A stretch of DNA of 64,000 nt. Source: Paralichthys olivaceus (taxonomy: Eukaryota; Chordata; Actinopteri; Pleuronectiformes; Paralichthyidae). The notes beneath the pieces were generated by a model. It was given only the letters and a program-made list of their open reading frames with translations, searched no databases and was not told the DNA's origin. Shown piece by piece: positions 14,252-25,323 of the stretch (the stretch's first letter is position 1; every line of letters starts with the position of its first letter). The stretch is from NCBI RefSeq assembly GCF_024713975.1, contig NC_091096.1, positions 20,806,458 to 20,870,457 on the forward strand. Reading direction: 5' to 3'. The translations under genes were made by a program, and so were the position numbers.

Positions 14252-15940
14252 GTAAATAATGAGGTAAGATATTTATTTTTCTTTTGAAAGAAAAAGGAAA
14301 TGTCATAGTTATTATCTTTGACCCCTGTTCTCCTCTCACCCTCTCCCTTAAGGTTGCCTTAACAGATGAGTCTGTATGAAACAGAAGCCTTAACGTTTGA
14401 CCCAGAGAGCAGGAGAGATGGGAATCTACAGCTGCTGATGTGTTTTTTTTTCCTTTGTTTTTTTCGGGGGTTCTCTCCCCGTCTGGGTCGATAATTGTGC
14501 ATGGTGCCTTTTTTATAGAGTCTCTGACTTATTGAAAAAGAAAAGAACGAGCAAGGAGGAAAAAGAACATCAGGCTGCTCTGCTTTATCCATTTCATGCT
14601 TGAACCTTGTGGAGCTCTCCTGCACCAGGGGGGACTTCACATGAACACTTTAAATAGGGACCAGGAGCAGCAATGATGAGGAGCATGAGGAGATAGAAAA
14701 AGCAAATTATTTTGGGACCATGTCGCCTCTTATGCTGGATGTGCTTCATCACATGCTGGAGGACAATCCAGCCTATCCTCTGCGAGATGTTTGTATTTAG
14801 TTTCACCGATATGTATGAGCCGACTACGTCTGCCGCGTCATTTTGTGATGGTGGGAGTCGTACAAGCGTTGCCATAGGATTACATTTCAGACGCAGATGA
14901 TGTTTTTGAACATAGAGAACAAATCACCTCTGACTTGATTGTTTTCGGGATTGTATATAATGGTAGCGTAAGTGTAATCAGGAGATGTTATATTTGTATT
15001 ATCGTTGATTTAACAAAAAGACAGAGAGTTAGTTTTGAAAACATTAAGATGCATCACTACAGCAGAGGCTCTACCTTGATGAACCCCACAAACTAACAGT
15101 GTCACGGCTGCTGCGTACTGTACTGTGTGTCTTTTGTCTATTCGTCTTTTTGTCTTTGTGGAGGACCGATGGGGGACTTTAAGCCAACTGAATTCTGCAC
15201 CTGTCAATCATGCACACTCCTTTTCAGCACAAATACACTCTTGACTCTTTTGTGGAAAAAGTAATCAGCCTGTCCCAGCTCCTGTAATCAATTGTAGCTG
15301 TAAGCATCCGTTACAAGCCATACATTCACCCTGTAGTGCTCACACACTCCTCAGATCATGAATCTTTGATTTTCCGATGAATGTGCAATTTTCCCTCTCT
15401 TTTGTCCCCATTAATGTGCATGCACAATCTTTACTTTCACACCGGGCTTTGCTCAGAGTCGGGTTGTTGGCTCACACTACTCTAGCGGAGGGGATGGTTC
15501 ATTCACTACATTGTTTACATGACTCTACCCTCTATCACTCCAAACAACCCGCTATATAACTCCAAAAACGTTGTCTCTTTGCACCTGCTTAATTGTTAAT
15601 CTCCTAATATTTGCCATCCACCCACTTGCTCTGCGTTTCTGTAAAGCACTTTGTCACTTGATGCACTACAGCACTGACCTCTGCCCCCTCTTGTTGCTAT
15701 CTTTTGTCTTCTGTATTGTCGGAGTGCTCATGCAATGCAAGTGAATGTGACGATCGAGTCTTTGGAGCGAATGCCCCTGGTTTCTTTGTACATGGACGTT
15801 TTACTTATTCATAAAGTTTGAGGGTTTATTTTTATGTCCTTCTTTGTCTTTTTTTATTTGAAAGGAAAGATGTATATTACACTGTGTTGTACTGGCCAGT
15901 GTCCTAAAGCGAATAAATTCGTAATAAAATTTACTTGGCT
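14252..15940 (+). other. 3' untranslated region of kiaa1671 with poly(A) signals
   Basis: About 1.7 kb follows the stop codon without another gene. Two AATAAA hexamers occur close together at 15912-15917 and 15923-15928, so the transcript probably ends near 15,940-15,960. That leaves only about 0.5 kb before the crybb3 promoter. Confidence 0.65.
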
Positions 15941-16123
15941 TAAGCTGTGGCCTCTGTTCAGTATTTCTTTGTTTTGTGCACTTCTTTGTGAAACTTGATC
16001 TTTGTGTCAGTATAAAATAGGTTCCAATCATATCAGCAGCTCATTGAAAGTAAGAGGTGAAACCAAAACTTTTTGTTGGAAAGTTGCAAGGAGGTTTGAT
16101 ATGGCTGAGATTGGGTGTAGTCT

Positions 16124-16203
16124 AGTGTGTGTTTGTGTGTGTATGTGTATGTGTGTGTGTGTGTGCGTGCGTGCGTGTGTGTGTGTGTGTGTGTGTGTTT
16201 GTG
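16124..16203. repeat. Imperfect (TG)n microsatellite
   Basis: A TG-rich run of about 80 bases is interrupted by TATG and a short CGTG series. It lies between the kiaa1671 poly(A) signals and the crybb3 promoter, and it produces several chance open frames on both strands. Confidence 0.92.
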
Positions 16204-16218
16204 CTGAGCAGGGCTGTT

Positions 16219-16227
16219 TGCTGAATC
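16219..16227 (+). promoter_or_regulatory. MARE half-site-like element upstream of crybb3
   Basis: TGCTGAATC matches the first half of a Maf recognition element (TGCTGA). Maf factors are known to drive crystallin genes in lens. The same nine bases occur upstream of crybb2 at 21871. Confidence 0.35.
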
Positions 16228-16403
16228 CTCTTGGCGCTCTCTCCCTGTGCCCGCACACAGCGCTCGCTGGCAGCCAGGCGGACGGGCATGGCAGCGTGTG
16301 CCAACACAGCTGCCTATTGAGAAGCAGCGTTTCGGACACAATGTGAGCGACAGACTTGCTGTATCAACAGCTCCACTGTTTCTGCTGTTGTTGCCAGAAA
16401 TAA

Positions 16404-16509
16404 ACCATAAATACCCCCCCTGTCCCTGCCCTCTAATGGCTCAACCCCAGCAAACACCAAGTGGGACAGAGAAAGAGGGACACTACCATTTCCTAGCAGG
16501 CATATCCAG
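16404..16509 (+). promoter_or_regulatory. Candidate crybb3 core promoter and non-coding first exon
   Basis: A TATA-like CATAAATA lies at about 16406-16413. Roughly 30 bases downstream begins a segment ending in CCAG before GTAAAG at 16510, a good donor site. Mammalian beta-crystallin genes have a short untranslated first exon, so I read about 16440-16509 as exon 1. The exact start is inferred. Confidence 0.5.
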
Positions 16510-16873
16510 GTAAAGGCCTCATTCTGGACACAGGAAAGTAATAGCAAGTGTATTAATGTCAGTGCAATGAAGTTAGATGGTGCTGCATCAGTGAAGACCC
16601 AGGTTTGAAGGATTTTGACATCATGGACTGTAACTGAACCTGATAAGGAATATGGTTTTTGTGTTTTCCTGTAAACAGAATATTATACTGCAAATGAGTT
16701 TTGCTGCTTTAGGACAAAATAAATAAAATCTTTTCAGGGTGAGTTATGAGTTGCAACTGTGACATTGAGCTCTCCTCCTGTGCCTGTGTGTACATGTGTG
16801 ATGGCTGGTGATCTGTCTGGGTGTGTGCTGCTGCTGCTGCTGCCAAAAAGTGGAGGAGCAGTGGATCAGGAGG

Positions 16874-18205
16874 ATGTCGGAGCAGCAGAGCGCCCCGGAG
16901 CAGCTGGCTGCAGGGAAGAGCCAGGGTGGAGCTGGAGCCACGTATAAGGTACTGTCCACAAATGAAAAACCAGTTTGATCAGGGAAGGATTTTTTGACTT
17001 ACTTCCCTTTTGTACCCTTTCTGTATGCTATCTTACAATAACAATAAGATGAATCAGTGGATGATATGTTTCATCTCATGGAGGCCTTCCATTCAAACTT
17101 CTCCAGTGGGAAATGAGATGAATCTGTGTCGGTGCTATGCAGTCTGAAAACACGCAGGTCTCTCTCTGTGATCCAGGTGGTGCTGTTTGAGTTCGAGAAC
17201 TTCCAGGGCTGCAAGGCAGAGTTTTCTGCTGAGTGTAAAGATGTGACGGAGAAGGGACTGGAGAAGGTTGGATCTGTGATTGTTGAGTCAGGACCGTGAG
17301 TAAAGTGCATATATCAGTTAATTTAGCTCAAGTGCTGCTTCTTCACATATGCACCTGTCACATTACCATCTGTGTTGTTCTTTCCCCCCCTCAGCTGGGT
17401 GGGTTATGATCGACATGGCTTCACAGGGGAGCAGTTTATCTTGGAGAAGGGCGAGTATCCACGCTGGGACACCTGGACTAACAGTCAGAACAGCTACTCC
17501 CTCTTTTCTCTAAGGCTGCTCAAAGTGGTGGGTGACTGACACTGCTCCTCCGGACACTGATATGTGCATGGTTTCATACTGAAGCTTGCTCACACATTAC
17601 TTTCACATACTCCCTCTTTGACCTTCCTACATAACATTAACAAACAGTCAGCACTGACTGGAGACATTTGAAGGACTTGGAAGTATCTTGTGTCTGTTTC
17701 CCCTCCACAGGACAGTGCTGAGCATAAGCTCCACCTGTATGAGAACCCCGGATATACTGGTAGAAAGATGGAGATTGTCGATGATGATGTGCCCAGTTTG
17801 TGGGGCCACGGTTTTCAGGATCGTGTAGCAAGTGTCAAGGCTCTTAACGGAACGTAAGATCCTTCCTTTCAATCAGATTATTATTATTACAAACTAATAC
17901 ATAATTATAATGTGGTATTTTATGTGACAAATATCATACACTTTGTTTTCCCTTCCTCCAGATGGGTTGGCTACATGTACCCAGGCTACAGAGGGCGCCA
18001 GTTTATCTTCGAGCGAGGTGATTTCAAGCATTGGAATGACTGGGAGGCCCCTGCGCCTCAGATCCAGTCTGTCCGACGTGTGAGGGACATGCAGTGGCAC
18101 AAGAGAGGCTGTTTCACCGTTCCTGACCCGGATCCGGCTCCCGGCCCCGAACCCGACCCCGCCCCAGTACCTCCTGCCCCTCCTGCCTCAGCTGGAGCCA
18201 GCTGA
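16874..18205 (+). CDS. crybb3: Beta-crystallin B3
   Basis: Structural lens protein of the beta/gamma-crystallin superfamily. Five coding exons join in phase: 16874-16948, 17177-17295, 17395-17527, 17711-17853 and 17962-18205, giving 237 residues. Residues 1-25 form the N-terminal arm ([19 protein letters not shown]...), very like mammalian CRYBB3. Four Greek-key motifs follow, one per exon as in all beta-crystallins; diagnostic blocks include '[17 protein letters not shown]', '[19 protein letters not shown]' and '[14 protein letters not shown]'. 'DDDVPSLW...[12 protein letters not shown]' fits B3 better than B1 or B2. Unusual is a 29-residue proline/aspartate-rich C-terminal extension (209-237), where mammalian B3 ends shortly after the same 'HKRG' block. 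Exon lengths 119, 133 and 143 equal those of crybb2 downstream, so the two are tandem paralogues. Confidence 0.93.
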
Positions 18206-18385
18206 GCAGTATCCTCGCCTGCCTCCCGACCCCTCCCACAGCCTCCCGACCCCTCCCACAGCCTCCCCCACGCTGCTGACAGTGCCCGCCCTCTGCCTTA
18301 ACCTAACCATGGCAAACTGCTGCTTGTGCCCAGTGAGGGATGCCATGTATGTTTCAGTGGCGAATAAAAGTTGTTTGACCTGGAG
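18206..18385 (+). other. crybb3 3' untranslated region
   Basis: A short, C-rich tail ends at an AATAAA poly(A) signal at 18363-18368. It contains an exact tandem duplication of a 20-base unit (18221-18240 and 18241-18260), with a partial third copy. Confidence 0.75.
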
Positions 18386-19599
18386 TTGGCCCTGTTTGTT
18401 GGTCATGTTACTGATGATTATTGTTAGTCAAGGTGACTGAAACTGAAAAAGCCACAATCAGAGATGATGTCGATGTGAAAATAGTGTCACCCACATATTT
18501 TCTAAGTTAGGATGAGCTCAGTTTATTTACACGACACATTTACTGTTTGTGTTTCCCCTGTGATGTCAGTATGACAACTGTAGCATTGGAGCACATGACT
18601 TAGAGAATATGTAGACACGCATCTGCTCAACAGCAATGGAAATGATGTCATACTGTATGTATGCTTGCTATTAAAACAGAGTGCACTGCATTCCCTTCCA
18701 TAGTCGTCATTGTGAGTTTGATGGGTAATGATCCTCATCCATCATTATTGGTCAGCAGGTTAATCTTAAGAGCTAACATTACGATGCCACTAAAATAATC
18801 TTCAAATTATGATTACCATTTTGGAAAATGAAATATTAGTCTAATGATAACATTCCACAATCCGCAGATGTGTTAACTTTTCATAATGACATAATGACTA
18901 TTCTGCTGTAATACAGAGGTAATAATCAAAAACAGAAATCATTACCATCGTAACATGATTAATAGAAGTCACTGACATGTCCAAACTTTTCTCTTCGGTG
19001 CCTAAATACATGAACAACAGAGAACAGAGTGGGACAGACATAAACAGGATGTGTCATCCAGTGCATCCCTACTGGTTTTAGATTTTTTAATGAGTACATG
19101 CAAAAACATGCAGTCTGCCAACTGTGAGCCTTAAGAAAACACATCTGTGTTATCTTAACATCCGTCAGAGGAGTCAAGGGGTTTTTTAGTTTGGTCCACA
19201 CTCTATAAAGATTATGTGGATTTCTTACACAGTCTAATCATTTTCAGGGTGTGTTCTAACTTATTTTCGGGATGTTGTGTCATGTTCAGTCTAAGTGCTG
19301 CACTACAGCATGGAGCTGCACTCTTGGACACAATCAACACATGCACAAGTAAATAAAGTCTTTATAAGTACAAGGTATAAGCTCGGGAGCTGTGATTTGA
19401 ATCAGCCAGTGACAGATGATGCTGTAATAAACAGTTCAGGTTCATTCTATTGTCTCTCACCTCTGAAATAAGAACTTGAAATCTCATGAAAAACAGAGAT
19501 AATGAACTAATGCTCTCACATACAGTCTGCTGAACTGAAATCGGTTGTAATGAAGTAAAAATATAAAGTCTGTATTTACACATCACTCTTGTAATCTTG

Positions 19600-19785
19600 A
19601 TGACCACTCAAATCTCTTTACAGTACAGGTTTTGCCATTCTCACATTCAAAGCATTCTACACGCATTGTGTCCCGTGTCCTGCCTAAGGTCACTTTGTCA
19701 TATGCAATGGGGGAGGCTGGGATTGAACCGCCAACTTTTTGGTTAGAGGACAATCCACTCTACCTCCTGAGCCACAGCCGGCCTA
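19600..19785 (-). mobile_element. tRNA-derived SINE, decayed
   Basis: On the minus strand the head (19785 leftward) has an A-box-like TGGCTCAGGAGG and a B-box-like GGTTCAATCCC, spaced as in a tRNA gene. A tRNA-unrelated body follows and ends in a segment like 'ctgtaaagagatttgagtgg', as in common teleost SINEs. It cannot be a functional tRNA: the arms do not pair well and the sequence continues past the 3' end. I do not assign a named family. Confidence 0.72.
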
Positions 19786-20129
19786 AAAATAAATGATATC
19801 CAAACAAAAAAGTCACCACCTATAATCAGCCACATGTGTCTATGACGACTAAAATTGACAGGTCGGACTTTTGCAAAATCCTTGGAGACATGAAGATCCT
19901 CACAGTCTCACCAAGGGCTCACATTTTATTCCATTTTGATTAAGTTCAATTCAATTCACTATGTTTAAACTACATATGTTTATTGTTATACATTATGTTA
20001 ACTGTATCTGTACAGTCTTCACCAGGAAGACTTTATAACATAACCTAGAGTTGTTTTATGTGATGTCCTCCCCGTTTCTGCCAAAGACCTAACTGGAGAC
20101 GTGTGAATGTGAAAGTAAAACGGTTGTTT

Positions 20130-20255
20130 GTCGCATGTAAGCCCTGTGATAGGCTGGCGACCTGTCCACAGTGTACCCCGCCTCTCACCCCATGTCAGCT
20201 GATTAGCTCCAGCTCCCCCTGCAACCCATGAAGGACACACAGTTATGATAACGGG
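20130..20255. repeat. Dispersed fish repeat fragment
   Basis: The sequence 'gtgataggctggcgacctgtc', the later 'taccccgcctctc' and the trailing 'gggtggatgg' are those of an interspersed repeat very common in fish genomes. I recognise the sequence but cannot name its family with confidence. Confidence 0.6.
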
Positions 20256-21339
20256 TGGATGGTGGGATGTGTAATGTGACTCCTCAGAAAGTTATCTCTG
20301 TGTTTTCAAAGTGCAAACACAACTTCAACAAGACAAAATTATGTTTTTTTGTTGTTGTTTGGTTTTGTTTGGAAAGTCCCCACAGGCACTGATCTTCACA
20401 GACTTCCTCACATAGGCCAGAGTGCAAAGGTTAGGTCAGCTGCCCTGGTGAGGTGTTTGAGGACAGGAATCACTGATATTGATACACAAGACAGACACAA
20501 GAAACGCAGTATTGCTGAACCACAAAACCTCAGATCTAAATCTTGACTTGACTATCTGCCCTAAAAAGTGTCATCTGAACAAATTACAAGAAATCAATCA
20601 ATCATTTTCCAGCAGAGGAAGAGGTATTCATATTTTATGTTTGTAAAAGTAAAAAAAAAATCATCAAAAATATCACAAACTACTAGCTAACTGTAGTAAT
20701 AATGTAGTATTAGTTTGTAAATACAGCATCAATGCACAAGTAGCATTTTACCTTTCAATGTATATAGTTTTTAGTTTTGTGTTGCATTTTATTTGACTTG
20801 TTTTATAAGAAGTTCTTTCTCTCTAAGCTCTTTATTTTTATTCACTGCTTAGCTGACCAGTTTATGTCAGGTAAAAACTTTTTTAGTAAATGGAGGTGAA
20901 GACTTTTATATGGAATCGACCTCATCCAAAGAGTACCAAGATAAATCCAATGGCTGTGAGGTGATTAATTTAAGAAAAACAAAGACTCCTCCACAAAATG
21001 ATATCAACGTATGTCTTGATGTCTTTATTAAACTGTTATTTAATTGAAAGAATTAGAGACATTTAGAGGGGAGATCACTCTTTAGTAGAATTGTAACTGC
21101 AACTATCAGATAGATATAATGGAGCAAAAACTACAAGATATTCCTCTGAATTGTAAAGGCGACAAAGTAGAATAAAATAGATTCTCAGGAAAAGTACCTC
21201 TGAATCAAAAAATATACTAGAATAGTACACAGCTCAATAATGCACTACTGAATCCACATTGTAATTCACTAGATCAAGATTTTTATTTGGATTTGTACTA
21301 AACTGAATGAATCTGCAACTAAACATAACTGATTCTTTT

Positions 21340-21596
21340 CAGCAAGATCCATGAGTTATTCTCTGAGATATCGTGGCAAAAGTTAAGAGACGTCCTATCT
21401 CGCAACGTTAAGGAAAGTAAAACAAAAATCCTGGATCTGCCCCCGGGTTCCAAATCCACACTTAAATTAATTTTGTTATTTCCTGAAAACATGCTGCATC
21501 CTTCCCCCAAGTTTCATGTTAATCTGTTCAGTAGTTTTTGCATAATCCTGCAACTATCTAACAAACACAGAAGAAAATAAAACCTCCTTCCGGGAC
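21340..21596 (+). repeat. Dispersed repeat, copy 1
   Basis: It contains 'tcctggatctgcccc', 'aagtttcatgttaatctg', 'agtttttgcataatcctg' and 'aacaaacacagaagaaaata'. The same landmarks occur in order and orientation near 32095-32380. Both look like old copies of one teleost interspersed element with the usual 'taacctcc...ggcggaggtaa' type of end. Confidence 0.6.
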
Positions 21597-21870
21597 ATAA
21601 AAACATATTATACTGTACTTTTTTTACTCATGTGGACCAATGTTTTAACTTCAAGCAAACCTTTGGAGCTGCTTCTTTTTTGGCTTTGCACACATTAGCT
21701 GCAGTGTTTTCTAGATGAAATACTAAATACACCTACACTTGTGTAAATATTCAGCAGGGTTTGTTATTCAATCCTGTCCACTACTCTCCAGTACAGTAAA
21801 CCCCATCTTTTACAACCCTTCTTTTTCTCTCTCCCTCTCATTGTAGGTGCAGGTCTCTTGGCACTGTTTG

Positions 21871-21880
21871 TGCTGAATCA
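21871..21880 (+). promoter_or_regulatory. MARE-like element upstream of crybb2
   Basis: TGCTGAATCA fits a Maf recognition half-site plus an AP-1-like TGAATCA. It lies 209 bases upstream of the crybb2 TATA box. Function is inferred from known Maf control of crystallin genes. Confidence 0.4.
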
Positions 21881-22079
21881 TGTGGATGTCGAACAATGAC
21901 TGGCTGGACAAAACTGGCTACTAATGAAATAACTTTGTGGGAGTGTGACACCCCGGGGTGGGGGGAGGCTACATGGTGACCCCTCATTTCGGTGTGCTGG
22001 GCCTATGGCAGGCCGATCTGCAGGCCGGCTTGGACACTGTGGGGTACTGTTGGCAGAGTTTCCACCCCTGGGCATCCCG

Positions 22080-22142
22080 TATATATTGAGCTGATCACAC
22101 CATCACAAACACACTGGCACAGACAGGTACTGGTAAGCGGTT
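22080..22142 (+). promoter_or_regulatory. crybb2 TATA box and non-coding first exon
   Basis: TATATATT occupies 22080-22087. About 25-30 bases downstream a short exon would begin and end at 22142 before GTAAGC (an alternative donor GTACTG is at 22137). The next exon begins at 22446 after a T-rich tract and CAG, and carries the start codon. A short untranslated exon 1 is normal for this family. Confidence 0.6.
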
Positions 22143-22470
22143 GATGTCTGTTGTGCTCTATTTTGTCAACTTTACAGATATAATCTTTGCTCAGTGTTAA
22201 TATTTTAGTGTTGACTTCATGAAATTATTTCCCATGTTACATTGCAGTGATTCTATGTTCAGAAGGCTGTGAATCTGTTTTGGAGGGAGAGAAACAGATA
22301 CATAATCATTCAGAAAGGGATTAAAAGCCTTTCGATCTGCTTATATTTCAGATTTAAATCTATAAATCTTTTATAATCACATGAACATCCACAGATATTT
22401 TCAGAAAGAATACATTTATATTTATTTTGCTGGGTTTTTTTTCAGTTTCCTCCTTGCCGATCCATTCACT

Positions 22471-23675
22471 ATGGCCACAGACCACCAGAACCCTGCATCC
22501 AAGCAGCAGCAGCCAGGCACCAGTGCGTTTAAGGTGAGAGGAAATGTAGCAAACACAGAGCAGCTCAGTCTGCATCTTTCTGTGTTGTGAGCCCGGGTGC
22601 ATTCCCGATTTGAGGTCTTGTATCTTCCAAACATCAGTCGGGCAACTTTAGATTGAAAAAAGTAGCAAAAAACAATTGTTTCAGTATGTTAAACGTATTT
22701 TCTTCTTCTCTCCAACTGGCTCGCAGCTGGTTATCTATGAGCAGGAAAACTTCCAGGGACGCTGCCATGAGCTGACTGGCCCCAGTAACAACCTCCTGGA
22801 AGCAGGCATGGAGAAAGTGGGCTCCATACTGGTGCTGTGTGGACCGTGAGTGTGGGTGTGGAGACAGACAGAAAACTTGACAATGACTTTAGAACCTTAC
22901 ACACAGAGAAATAATTTTGAATCAGTTGTGGATGGCACACAGAAGAGCACAAATACATTATTATTATATTATTATATATGCATATTTGCCCCTGCACCAA
23001 CCACAACCCTCCATGTGTCTGCTCTGCCCCCTCAGATGGGTGGGATACGAGCAGGCCAACTGCAAAGGGGAACAGTACGTGTTTGAGAAGGGGGAGTATC
23101 CTCGCTGGGATTCCTGGACCAACAGCAGGCGCAGTGACACCATTGTTGCTTTTCGCCCGATTAAAGTGGTAAAAATCCCACTTTTTAAAAATAATTACAC
23201 CCCCCCAATCACTCAAACCCACTTAAACAGACTTAACCCACTGGATTGTTTTGTTGCTTTCCCAGGACAGCCAGGAGCACAAGATTGTCCTTCACGAAAA
23301 CCCCAGCTTTGCAGGGAAGAAGATAGAAATCATAGACGATGATGTCCCCAGCTTCCACGCACACGGCTACCAGGAGAAGGTCTCCTCTGTCCGGGTTCAG
23401 AGTGGCACGTGAGTCCATCCTGCAAACAAATCTTGTGCACCACATTTATCTCAGACCTTTGACCTCTAACTGTCTCTCCTCTTTTTCCCCTTCTCTGTGC
23501 CACCAGTTGGGTGGGCTACCAGTACCCAGGCTACAGAGGCTATCAGTACCTGTTTGAAAAGGGGGAGTACAAGGACAGCTCTGAGTTCGGGGCCCAGATT
23601 CCTCAGATCCAGTCGGTTCGTCGCATCAGAGACATGCAGTGGCATCAGAGGGGTGCTTTTCACCCCGTCAACTAA
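22471..23675 (+). CDS. crybb2: Beta-crystallin B2
   Basis: The major beta-crystallin of the lens. Five coding exons join in phase: 22471-22533, 22727-22845, 23036-23168, 23266-23408 and 23507-23675 (stop TAA), giving 208 residues against about 205 in mammals. The N-terminal arm (21 residues, [10 protein letters not shown]...) and four Greek-key motifs are clear; '[20 protein letters not shown]', '[20 protein letters not shown]' and the C-terminus '[14 protein letters not shown]' are nearly identical to CRYBB2 of other vertebrates. All acceptors and donors are canonical. It has the same orientation and exon lengths (119, 133, 143) as crybb3 4 kb upstream. Expression in lens fibre cells is expected from the family and from the MARE-like site and TATA box upstream. 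Confidence 0.96.
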
Positions 23676-23840
23676 GTTTGTGACTCTTTCCTGTCGTGAA
23701 CCCTGACCTCGGCCGCCTTTCTCCCCCCCAGCAGCACCCCCTTTGTCCCTCATTTACACTATACAGCATTTTGATATCCATTGCAGCTGTTGCAGTAGTG
23801 ACATTCTTTGATGCAGATTAATAAATCCTTATTGCTTACA
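23676..23840 (+). other. crybb2 3' untranslated region
   Basis: A short tail with an AATAAA poly(A) signal at 23820-23825. Confidence 0.75.
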
Positions 23841-25323
23841 TTTCACCTGCTTGTGTCATTTACCTCTCATCACTCTTTGCCAGACTTCTGCCGAGACTGA
23901 TTTAAAGGAATAACATCAGTAATCTTTAATGATTAATGAAGGTACCAGACACATTTCAGGGCTGTCAGTATTACAGCTTTAGTTGCACAGTCCAACTCCA
24001 GTCGATAGGCTGTGCTGAAGAGACTTACATCCGCCCCCACGCTCTATTGACCGGAGAAGAAGAACGACAGACGATGAAGCGACATGCTACACAAGCTCCG
24101 CTCAGTCATTTCAAACTCAAGTTGTTTTACTAAGAAAAGTAATATTTGATCGAACTTCTCCTGGGATACTTCCACCTCATTCTCAGCTCAGAGCTCGGCT
24201 CATCGGAGAAGTTGGTATGAAACCTTATCTAACATTAATGTTACTGTTAGCTTAGCTTAGCTAGCGAGACACGTTGAATGTTGACGAGCCATAATCTGGT
24301 ATCATTCGATTTTAATAACTTGAGTAAAATTGACGATTAATGCCATTTGTGTGCTTTACTTATAGTAAGAACACTTTAACATTTATTTCTAAGGTGTTTT
24401 TCTATTGAACCACCAAGTAGCATATGTGTAGTGTTTAGTTTTCCTAAGATAGCACACTGATAGATGACTGACAGTATCTTTCTGGAAGCACATAGTGTTA
24501 TTATGTCCAGAGGAGTCTTTGAGTCTCTCTACTTAAATGATACTGATAAGTCATTTATATTAAAGCAGCACCGCCGTCTTCAGCAACATGTGGTGTTTTA
24601 TGCTCAGAGTTTGAACGATTAATAGTTTTCATGTAGAGAAAAACCAAAGCCCATCGATCTGTTGAGTGGATCTCTGACTGCGTGGTCCCACTCTCTGAGC
24701 TGAAACACACCTGGATGGTGGATATTACCCATGGTCCTTGGCTTACTGAACCAGGAGATCTGCTGCTGTAACAAATACACCAAACTCTGTTCGGAATTCC
24801 TCATATTTTAGTTTCCTCGTGAGTATTTGAGACGAACATGTTTTTTTTTCATTTACTTTTTTTAACTGATCTACAATTTACCATTACTGTTGACCTTGTT
24901 GGGCCTGATTCTGGCAATACATCAGTAAGTTATACAATTCTTGCAGGAGATCGTATTTCATCACCAAATATGCAAACTAAATTTAAAGCTGCAATTTTAA
25001 AGTAAACGAAAGGTGCATATTGTTGCTTTAAGTGGGAGCATAGTGGGATTCCCATAAGTTGCTGAAAGGTGGTATTCATTTTTATATTCCATCTTGTACA
25101 AAGACAATAATTAATTTGTGAGAACAGGTTATAATCTTGTTTATATAAGTTACTGTCTTGTATAGGAACAAGATATCTATCTTTTTTCTTGTTTAAACAA
25201 TTTAAGCACACCGATATAACCAATCTATAGTAAACACAGAGTGTGAGCAACAATAAGACAGAGCTTTGTAGATTTGGAAATGCATTTTATAACCTCATTC
25301 CACAACTTCTGTCAACAGTCAAG
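23841..25323. other. Interval between crybb2 and ctu1, including probable ctu1 promoter
   Basis: No coding exon is visible. A segment around 24,020-24,212, with a donor-like GTATGA at 24213, is a candidate untranslated first exon of ctu1. The coding exon of ctu1 appears to begin at 25319 after a pyrimidine tract and CAACAG, five bases before the ATG, so an upstream untranslated exon is likely. Which segment it is cannot be decided here. Confidence 0.4.

Larger units (their letters stand above)
18386..21870. other. Interval between crybb3 and crybb2; no gene seen
   Basis: About 3.5 kb without a supportable exon. It holds a tRNA-derived SINE (about 19600-19785), a fragment of a widespread fish repeat near 20130-20255, and one copy of a dispersed repeat at about 21340-21596 that recurs at 32.1 kb. 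Confidence 0.6.

Noticed and set aside
16002-16346. Small proteins on both strands near 16.1 kb
   Set aside because: Chance frames through a TG microsatellite next to the crybb3 promoter.
19714-19785. A functional tRNA gene on the minus strand
   Set aside because: It has A- and B-box-like parts, but poor arm pairing and a SINE body follow it.
22731-23222. 163-residue minus-strand open frame across crybb2
   Set aside because: It is antisense to conserved crybb2 exons and crosses their splice sites; the encoded sequence has no recognisable domain.
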